From assembly GCA_021160245.1 (NCBI GenBank), contig JAGHCW010000150.1, positions 1-10,085 of the forward strand: a DNA stretch of 10,085 nucleotides. The letters are read 5' to 3'. This document shows, one piece after another, positions 1 to 4,414 of the stretch. This stretch comes from a bacterium (lineage in GTDB: Bacteria; B130-G9). The notes under the pieces were generated by a model. That model was not told the DNA's origin. It worked only from the letters and a program-made list of their open reading frames with translations, and made no database searches. The translations under genes were made by a program, and so were the position numbers. How positions within the stretch are numbered: the first letter of the stretch is position 1; each line of letters opens with the position of its first letter.

Positions 1-607
1 AGGCGGAGCAATAAAGCCCCTCAGCGGCTGGAGCGAGGCCGAACCCCTGAGTAATCGAAAGCCCACCAACATTCGAGGGAATCTCAAAACTCCCGTGCGC
101 GTTGCCATCTGGGTCATACTTCAGAACGGTTCCGCCACCAGATGCCGTAACAAGCCCATAGAGATAGCCCGATGAATACGCAAGCCCGAGAATCCTGCCG
201 CTAACCAAGAAAGACCTGACCAGACTGCCATCGCGCGGGCTAATGCAAAGCAACCGATTAATGGCTCCGGTGTCCGCAATCCAAACGTTCTCTCCATCCC
301 AAGCGCAGCCCCGTGGTTGAAGCTCATCGCCCAAATTCTCCGGATAATCTATCACAAAGGAACCCCTGCTGACACCTCCCAGCGTGTCGATTACGCAAAG
401 CATTGGCGTCACTTGCTGCGCTATCAGACTAACGCCCGAGCAATAAAGAAGGCCGCTAGAGTCGATTGTGAGCCCACGAGGCCTATTCAGAAAGCCCGGC
501 GAATCGAACTCGTATGTTATGTCTCCCTCTGCCGCTTGCAGAAAGTCCGCGCCAAATGTGATCAGGAACACCCCGATAGTAATCGAAAACAATAGTAACC
601 TACGCAT
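1..607 (-). CDS. Exported beta-propeller (NHL/6-bladed type) protein, 3' end outside window
   Basis: Reading down from the ATG at 605-607 gives 202 uninterrupted codons that run off the left edge, so the C-terminus is missing. The start is supported by AGGAG at 616-620, 8 nt upstream. Residues 1-26 form a typical signal peptide: RR, then a hydrophobic core at 4-19, then a likely cleavage near LQAA-EG. The mature part has repeated short motifs typical of NHL or 6-bladed propellers, including RPRGLTIDSSGLLY (42-55), QPRGCAWDGENVWIADTG (97-114) and a GLAYSSGYLYGL segment (141-152). About 45-55 residues separate equivalent positions, as expected for propeller blades. The likely location is periplasm, cell surface or outside, with a binding or scaffold role; no catalytic motif is visible. 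It lies 79 nt downstream of the radical SAM gene on the same strand but has its own candidate promoter. The fold is inferred from repeat pattern only. Confidence 0.82.
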   Translation of the reverse strand, partial: MRRLLLFSITIGVFLITFGADFLQAAEGDITYEFDSPGFLNRPRGLTIDSSGLLYCSGVSLIAQQVTPMLCVIDTLGGVSRGSFVIDYPENLGDELQPRGCAWDGENVWIADTGAINRLLCISPRDGSLVRSFLVSGRILGLAYSSGYLYGLVTASGGGTVLKYDPDGNAHGSFEIPSNVGGLSITQGFGLAPAAEGLYCSA

Positions 608-661
608 AATTCACTCTCCTTGACATGAAGGTCTTGTGGTACTTGTGTGTAACCGCCGTTG

Positions 662-690
662 ATTATATTCTTACCGAGCATCAGCGCTAA
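662..690 (-). promoter_or_regulatory. Candidate sigma70-type promoter for the propeller gene
   Basis: On the minus strand a perfect TATAAT lies at 662-667, 54 nt upstream of the propeller ATG. The hexamer 17 nt further upstream (685-690, TTAGCG) matches TTGACA at only 3 of 6 positions and overlaps the stop codon of the radical SAM gene. The -10 match is exact, the -35 is poor, and the position between two genes is sensible. This is an inference from motifs only. Confidence 0.35.
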
Positions 691-2090
691 ACGCTGTCGA
701 ATCTTAGCATCGATCGAATGAGCTTTGCAAGCCCCCTAGCCCCAAAACGCCTTGTCAGTGAATAGAGCGGAGAGGGCCGAAGCCAAAAGCGCCGTTCCGC
801 TCGAACAGAAGAGGCGTGTCTCGCAGCTCTCAAAAGGGGTGTCGCATTCGCATCTGCAACGGCAATCTCTCCTGGTGAAAGCCGACGCCGCTTGGCCATA
901 TCGCTCTTCCTGGAGCCGCTTATCTGACCCGCGTCACGAAAGTCAATATCGCCGGCCCCACATCGCTCAGCAAGTGCAACACAACGACGAAAATCATCTT
1001 CCAACTCGCTGTAAAGCCCTGTAACGAAGAGCAGCCCGAAAATTATGCCCGCATCGCGCAGAACCGCGCCCATCTCAACAAGCTTCTGATCGTCGAGATT
1101 CGGCCCGAGACCGCGGTTAATCCTCGCCCCATTGGTTGAAGCTCCCCGCAGCAGCGTTATCCATCTACATCCTGCGCCTCGCAGCCTGACGGCAAGTTTG
1201 CGCCCAATTACCATGTCGCAAGTCTTGAAGCCAAACTCAATCCGAAGACCAGCAGTTCCAATCTCCGAAATCAGCTCGTCCCACCAGAGCTCCGGCGGAG
1301 AAAAATTATCCGCGACAAGCGTGAAACTGCGATGTCCCAGTCTTCCCGCGGCAAATGTCATCTCCTCAACCACTTCAGCAGGTTTCCTAAGATGCGCAAT
1401 CCCCCCAGACAGCCGTGGGACGATGCAGTGAAGACAACCATATCCGCATCCTGTTGAGGCAATAATCGGCAACATCACTTGGCCCGACAGCGGCGACCTA
1501 TAGAGTGAGAGATCTAGCAGCTCCCAAAGCGGACGTGGGATGTGCGACAGACGACCGGTGTCCAGGCGGCCAAAAGAGCGAACCTCGATCTTCTTGCCCA
1601 ACCGGCGCGATTGGGCCTTTGTGAGCAAACTGAAACCGGCGCGCCCTCCGTCCTCGCCCGCAAACGCAAGAGGGTCGCTTATGATGCCATCCAACTCGGG
1701 ACAAGCCCAATGAACCTGCGCCTCCTCATAGAGCAAGTCCCGACCACAAAACACCACCTTTGATTTCGGCAGCGCGGCCTTCACCTCCTTCGCCGCCAAC
1801 ACGTCCGTCTCAAGCGTCGGCAACGAGGCACAGATTACAACATTCGCAGGCGCAAGCCTCAATAGGTCGGACCTCAACGCGCCCCAACTAAGGCCCAAGG
1901 CCACATAGTCCATGACTCTGCAATCATAGCCCTTCTGATCAAGCTTGCCCGCAACCTGTAGCAAGTCGAGAGGGATGCTCGTTCTCGGCGCGTCCTGTCC
2001 TGCATCAGTTCCTGGCCAAAAAGACCGACAAGACAGCCCCCCAGGTGGCCGCAACAGCAGCACGCTCTGGCCGTGCACTTGGCCCACCAT
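687..2090 (-). CDS. B12-binding-domain radical SAM protein
   Basis: This is a 467-aa protein with the two-part layout of cobalamin-dependent radical SAM enzymes (BchE/methyltransferase-like superfamily). The N-terminus opens with SVLLLRPPGG (9-18), the usual first strand of the B12-binding Rossmann-type domain. It continues through VVICASLPTLETD (84-96) and KVVFCGRDLL (111-120) to about residue 145. No DxHxxG cobalamin ligand motif is visible, which is common in this group. The radical SAM core starts near 205 and carries CGYGCLHC, with Cys215, Cys219 and Cys222 in CX3CX2C spacing to bind the [4Fe-4S] cluster that cleaves S-adenosylmethionine. The C-terminal tail (about 430-467) is basic, with RRFWLRPS as in many family members. 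The substrate cannot be told from sequence; methyl transfer or ring or lipid modification are family possibilities. The ATG start is fixed by an in-frame TAA 9 nt upstream; GAGG lies 10 nt upstream of it. A 36-aa ORF precedes it on the same strand. Confidence 0.93.
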   Translation of the reverse strand: MVGQVHGQSVLLLRPPGGLSCRSFWPGTDAGQDAPRTSIPLDLLQVAGKLDQKGYDCRVMDYVALGLSWGALRSDLLRLAPANVVICASLPTLETDVLAAKEVKAALPKSKVVFCGRDLLYEEAQVHWACPELDGIISDPLAFAGEDGGRAGFSLLTKAQSRRLGKKIEVRSFGRLDTGRLSHIPRPLWELLDLSLYRSPLSGQVMLPIIASTGCGYGCLHCIVPRLSGGIAHLRKPAEVVEEMTFAAGRLGHRSFTLVADNFSPPELWWDELISEIGTAGLRIEFGFKTCDMVIGRKLAVRLRGAGCRWITLLRGASTNGARINRGLGPNLDDQKLVEMGAVLRDAGIIFGLLFVTGLYSELEDDFRRCVALAERCGAGDIDFRDAGQISGSRKSDMAKRRRLSPGEIAVADANATPLLRAARHASSVRAERRFWLRPSPLYSLTRRFGARGLAKLIRSMLRFDSV

Positions 2091-2144
2091 TCTTCTTTAA
2101 CCTCGCCATCAGCAAGAATGAACTACCAGATAAGAATGCTAATT

Positions 2145-2150
2145 ATTATA
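2145..2150 (-). promoter_or_regulatory. Candidate -10 element for the radical SAM gene
   Basis: A perfect TATAAT on the minus strand lies 54 nt upstream of the radical SAM ATG and immediately downstream of the stop of the 36-aa ORF. No convincing -35 is found 16-18 nt upstream. If it is active, the radical SAM gene can be transcribed without the short ORF. Confidence 0.3.
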
Positions 2151-2151
2151 C

Positions 2152-2262
2152 TCATCCAATCTCAAGATCATTGGGGACTATGTCAAGCTGCTCAACCAAA
2201 ATCTCCACACGCCAAGGAGCTTGCATTCCCCCTCCGATAATCACCCAACGGGGGCAACTCAT
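2152..2262 (-). CDS. Hypothetical 36-aa peptide upstream of the radical SAM gene
   Basis: From ATG at 2260-2262 the minus strand reads MSCPRWVIIGGGMQAPWRVE, then 16 more residues to a TGA at 2152-2154. AAAGGAG lies 7 nt upstream of the ATG, one of the best ribosome binding sites in the window. The peptide has a central GGG, two Trp and one Cys and is acidic towards the end (EQLDIVPNDLE). It ends 61 nt before the radical SAM start on the same strand. I do not recognise a family. It could be a genuine small gene, a peptide substrate of the radical SAM enzyme, or the remnant of a longer gene. The strength of the ribosome binding site is the main support. Confidence 0.4.
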   Translation of the reverse strand: MSCPRWVIIGGGMQAPWRVEILVEQLDIVPNDLEIG

Positions 2263-2397
2263 AGACCGACTCCTTTCGAGCTCATAACCTCTGGGCAGCC
2301 GGCAAACGTCTTCATCCCTCGATGTCCTTTGCGGTCAATCTGATTATTCGGGCATGGCGATATCGCTTGCTCCATTCCGAGATAGCCTTCAGGCTGC

Positions 2398-2443
2398 GAT
2401 TTCGGATTTCGGATTGCGGATTGCGGATTGCGGATTTCGGATT
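2398..2443 (+). repeat. 7-bp tandem repeat array, left arm
   Basis: Six contiguous 7-bp units plus a 4-bp partial unit are visible. Two GATTTCG units (2398-2411) are followed by three GATTGCG (2412-2432), one GATTTCG (2433-2439) and GATT. In translation such arrays give meaningless RIADCGLRI or IRNPQSAI strings, which appear as spurious hypothetical proteins in many metagenome-derived genomes. Positions 2407-2443 pair with the right arm as a 37-nt inverted repeat with about four mismatches. Confidence 0.9.
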
Positions 2444-2553
2444 ATTGAATTGTGAACTTTGGAACCCAGAAGCCGGTATGGGTAGAAGTTGGAGCAGGAC
2501 CTGATGGAACTACGTATGTGCTCGGCGACTGCATGGACAAGCCTGCATAAACC
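2444..2553. other. Unique 110-bp spacer between the inverted arrays, with a coding-like fragment
   Basis: The spacer is not repetitive. On the plus strand a frame from a GTG at 2452 runs 32 codons to TAA at 2548-2550, three bases before the right array. It contains a protein-like stretch (KPVWVEVGAGPDGTTYVLGD). An in-frame TGA lies at 2446-2448 and no ribosome binding site precedes the GTG, so it looks like the tail of a decayed gene rather than a complete one. The family is not recognised. Confidence 0.3.
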
Positions 2554-2746
2554 AATCCGAAATCCACAATCCACAATCCACAATCCGAAGTCTCTCCTGT
2601 TCCGTGATTGTCCCTAGAGACTCGATGTGAGCATACGACCCCGGAAGGCCCGAACTGCATAGGCAATTTCTGCAGTTGGTGTTGCCTGCGGCCGCGGCCA
2701 GGGCATCGGCGCCTTCAACGACAGTGGTTTCGGGGGTTACCCTCAC
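2510..2746 (-). CDS. Uncertain 78-aa ORF reading through the right heptamer array
   Basis: On the minus strand a GTG at 2744-2746 is preceded by AAGGAG at 2755-2760 with 8-nt spacing, which is a good initiation signal. The first 48 or so residues (starting MRVTPETTVVEGADALAAAA) are unlike the repeat, with a Cys-rich patch NCRNCLC. The frame then enters the 7-bp array, which translates as RIVDCGLWISDW, and ends 18 codons later at a TAG. If it is real, its C-terminus has been replaced by the array. A plus-strand frame over the same bases (2663-2791) also looks coding-like, so the strand is not settled. No family is recognised. Confidence 0.25.
   Translation of the reverse strand: MRVTPETTVVEGADALAAAAGNTNCRNCLCSSGLPGSYAHIESLGTITEQERLRIVDCGLWISDWFMQACPCSRRAHT
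2554..2588 (+). repeat. 7-bp tandem repeat array, right arm (inverted)
   Basis: Five contiguous 7-bp units are visible: AATCCGA (2554-2560), three AATCCAC (2561-2581) and AATCCGA (2582-2588). Read on the minus strand this is the same kind of GGATT satellite as the left arm, with the variant units in the same order. The inner units carry GTGGATT where the left arm has GCGGATT. The inverted pair could form a cruciform or a long RNA stem around the 110-bp spacer. Confidence 0.9.
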
Positions 2747-3012
2747 ACCTCGAACTCCTTCCTATGGACGCTTAGAACACATCATTACTGATACGCTCCC
2801 AAGACAAAGGTTACCGTTCCCATGCCTTTGGGCTAACGGGTTGCCCTCTCACCAACTCGGACAATACACAGCTTTCAGGACGCACAGCCGCACTCCAAAA
2901 GGCCAGTGCCGCCCGGGTAAATCTGATTTTCCGGGGAGCTCAAAAGTACTTGCCAAATCGTTCGCTTTGGGGCATTGTTTGATTGTGTGCAGTAAATCAG
3001 TTTAAGCCCGAA
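2589..3012. other. Intergenic stretch without a convincing gene
   Basis: Two things stand out. First, a plus-strand frame from 2663 to a TGA at 2789-2791 (42 codons, no start) contains GAFNDSGFGGYPHTSNSFLW. This faintly resembles the G-x-N-x-x-G-x-x-x-G...FLW pattern of HAF extracellular repeats; the match is too short to call. Second, a hairpin at 2814-2839 has CCGTT/AACGG and CCCA/TGGG stems, a 2-nt bulge and a 6-nt loop. It is not followed by a T-run. No tRNA, rRNA or clear promoter is seen. Confidence 0.4.
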
Positions 3013-3027
3013 GGGAGGTGCTACAGC

Positions 3028-3195
3028 ATGTCCAAAGGATACACACCCATCAGAAGCAAAACCCACAGAAACGGACGTGTGCTAGGCGATAGCAAGGCCC
3101 TTTCTGACCGCAATTCCAAGAGAACCAGCGCTCGGAAAGGGAAACGTTCTGCGGACAAGACTCGTAACAAGCTTTTAAAGAAGATATTTGGCTAG
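3028..3195 (+). CDS. Small highly basic protein, 55 aa
   Basis: The ATG at 3028 follows GGAGGTG (3014-3020) by 7 nt, an excellent ribosome binding site, so I prefer it to an upstream in-frame start at 2983. The 55 residues include 10 Lys and 8 Arg against 3 Asp and no Glu, giving a net charge near +15. There is no Trp or Cys and no hydrophobic segment. The composition suggests a nucleic-acid-binding or ribosome-associated peptide, probably unfolded when alone. I do not recognise the family. The stop overlaps the TTG start of the HAD gene by 8 nt, implying one transcript and possible translational coupling. Confidence 0.62.
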   Translation: MSKGYTPIRSKTHRNGRVLGDSKALSDRNSKRTSARKGKRSADKTRNKLLKKIFG

Positions 3196-3886
3196 CTCTT
3201 CGCCCTTGTCATCAGCTCATAATCTGCTGAACGGGGTTGACGCCATCATATTTGACATGGACGGCACAATCGTCCTATCGCGAGAACTCGCAGTCGCTGC
3301 GGTGATCCAGGGCATCGATGAGATGTCCCGGCGATTGGGATCGAGCATCCCGAATATCGATGAGCAAACCGTTATCTGCAACATTGGCAAGACCTCACCG
3401 GAGTATTTCGCGGCGATTCTGCCCGGTCTAGAGCCTGCGGTCCGGGCGGAGGTCGAGGCGCGGATCAAAGAGATCGAGGTCAGGATGCTTGCGGATGGCA
3501 ATGGCGTCTTTGCCCCAGGCGCGCCGTCAGCTCTTGCGCGGCTCAAGGAGAAGGGCTTGAAGCTCGGCCTCGCCAGCAACTGCGACCTCGGCTACTTTCA
3601 GGCGAATATCGAGGCGCTCTCGCTGGATGATTACTTTGACGTGACGCTTTGTAGTGGCGAGCGCGGCTTTCCGCACAAATCCGAATTGGTCTCGGAGGTT
3701 GCGGAGAAATTGCTCGCAGAACGCCCCATTGTGGTTGGCGACACGACAAATGACCTTGCCGCGGCCCAAGTCTGCGAAATCCCATTCATCGGCGTTCTCT
3801 ATGGCTACGGCACAAGAGCCGAACTCGCAGACAGCGCGATACATTTGATTAAGAGCCTGGATGAGCTGGTTGATGTGGTCGAATAA
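3188..3886 (+). CDS. HAD-superfamily hydrolase (phosphoglycolate phosphatase-like)
   Basis: This 232-aa cytosolic protein has the full set of HAD motifs: FDMDGT (22-27, with nucleophile Asp23 and acid/base Asp25), LASNCD (128-133, Ser130), Lys164 in PHKSE, and GDTTND (184-189) for Mg2+ binding. The helical insert at about 35-110 is a C1 cap, as in phosphoglycolate phosphatase and beta-phosphoglucomutase relatives. The usual role of this subgroup is dephosphorylation of a small sugar or organic phosphate; the substrate is not predictable. The start is uncertain. The TTG at 3188 overlaps the small basic gene and is preceded only by AAAGAAG. A second TTG at 3206 would remove six residues and still leave all motifs. 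Coupling to the upstream gene would explain the weak ribosome binding site. The 3' end overlaps the next reading frame. Confidence 0.92.
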   Translation: MASSSPLSSAHNLLNGVDAIIFDMDGTIVLSRELAVAAVIQGIDEMSRRLGSSIPNIDEQTVICNIGKTSPEYFAAILPGLEPAVRAEVEARIKEIEVRMLADGNGVFAPGAPSALARLKEKGLKLGLASNCDLGYFQANIEALSLDDYFDVTLCSGERGFPHKSELVSEVAEKLLAERPIVVGDTTNDLAAAQVCEIPFIGVLYGYGTRAELADSAIHLIKSLDELVDVVE

Positions 3887-4103
3887 GAGCCTTAAACGGA
3901 TGCTTTCTGACTTTGACATGCTGTCGCTAGAACGGCAGAGAGAGGTTGCTGATTTTGTTTCGTTTCTCAAAATTAAGGAGGAACTGGAAGCCACAAAGGA
4001 GATTCTCAGAGATGAGCATTTCGTGGCGAGCATTTTGAGAGGCGAAGAGGACGTCAGGCAAGGCCGTGTCGAGAAGTGGTCCGAGGTCAAAGAGGATGTA
4101 TGA
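3873..4103 (+). CDS. Antitoxin-like protein (RelB/DUF2281 type)
   Basis: The frame encodes about 76 aa from the ATG at 3873, or 80 aa from an ATG at 3861; neither start has a strong ribosome binding site. The sequence LSLERQREVADFVSFLKIK followed by a long charged helix (EELEATKEILRDEHFVASIL) and a C-terminal GRVEKWSEVKEDV tail follows the pattern of DUF2281/RelB-like antitoxins that precede RelE toxins. In such pairs the protein neutralises the toxin and represses the operon. The stop overlaps the next ATG (ATGTATGA, 4096-4103), the usual antitoxin-toxin overlap. It begins inside the HAD gene end, so it may be expressed from that transcript. The antitoxin looks intact while its toxin does not. 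The family call rests on pattern similarity. Confidence 0.72.
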   Translation: MWSNKSLKRMLSDFDMLSLERQREVADFVSFLKIKEELEATKEILRDEHFVASILRGEEDVRQGRVEKWSEVKEDV

Positions 4104-4215
4104 AGTCCTCATTTCTCACGAGGTCAAGGAGTATTACAGGCGACAAGGCATCAGTAACAGAGGTGACGCCTACAAACAAGATTGGCACAAGGCAATCTTG
4201 GGGAAGGTGGTATGA
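4096..4215 (+). pseudogene. Truncated RelE-type toxin remnant
   Basis: The ATG at 4096 overlaps the antitoxin stop by 8 nt, and the first residues MYEVLISHEVKEYYRR match the first strand and helix of RelE/ParE-fold mRNA interferases. After about 16 residues the similarity ends. The frame continues with an unrelated 23-residue tail (QGISNRGDAYKQDWHKAILG then KVV) to TGA at 4213-4215. RelE toxins are normally about 85-95 aa, so the strands and catalytic basic residues of the domain are absent. A deletion joining the toxin 5' end to the leader of the HicB-like gene would explain the structure, with a junction near 4140-4150. No activity is expected. Confidence 0.6.
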
Positions 4216-4390
4216 AAGAGATTAAGATCATAGTCGAAAAGCACCCCAATGGTTACGTGGCTATCCGCTGGGTGTAAAGGGAGTCGTTGTGGGCGAGGGG
4301 GACACATACGAGGAAGCGCTCGCGGACGTAAGATCGGCAATTCGCTCTCATATCGAGACGTTTGGATTGCCCAATCCAGTAATCGAATAA
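4212..4390 (+). pseudogene. HicB-family antitoxin with a -1 frameshift
   Basis: The ATG at 4212 overlaps the preceding TGA and follows a GGGGAAGG ribosome binding site. The first 17 residues (MKEIKIIVEKHPNGYVA) match the HicB first strand, but the frame then stops at TAA 4275-4277. One base over, the reading frame resumes exactly where expected: YPLGVKGVVVGEGDTYEEAL, continuing ADVRSAIRSHIETFG to a TAA at 4388-4390. Loss of a single T next to 4262-4263 (GCT-TAT becoming GCT-AT) accounts for the break. Rejoined, the product is about 59 aa, the typical length of short HicB antitoxins. No HicA toxin gene lies on either side, so the gene is an orphan. A sequencing error is the alternative explanation. 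Confidence 0.75.
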
Positions 4391-4414
4391 CCCCCAACTA
4401 CCGCCTCACTGCCG

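Noticed and set aside
317-595. 92-aa frame on the plus strand
   Set aside because: It is antisense to the signal-peptide-bearing propeller gene, which has a good start signal and protein-like repeats.
2259-2375. 38-codon minus-strand ORF whose stop overlaps the ATG of the 36-aa ORF
   Set aside because: It has no ribosome binding site and no protein-like character; the ATGA overlap is probably chance.
2398-2588. CRISPR-like array
   Set aside because: The units are 7 bp and contiguous, without spacers of constant length, and the two arms are inverted; this is a satellite, not a CRISPR.
2729-2858. Imperfect direct repeat (GGGTTACCCTC and GGGTTGCCCTC, each followed by CACC and ACTC)
   Set aside because: Too short and diverged to separate from chance, and no other copies are in the window.
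3527-4090. 187-aa open frame on the minus strand
   Set aside because: It is antisense to the HAD gene and the antitoxin, both of which have clear family motifs on the plus strand.
4391-4414. Bidirectional terminator between the converging HicB remnant and permease gene
   Set aside because: The 24-bp gap has no inverted repeat and no T-run on either strand.
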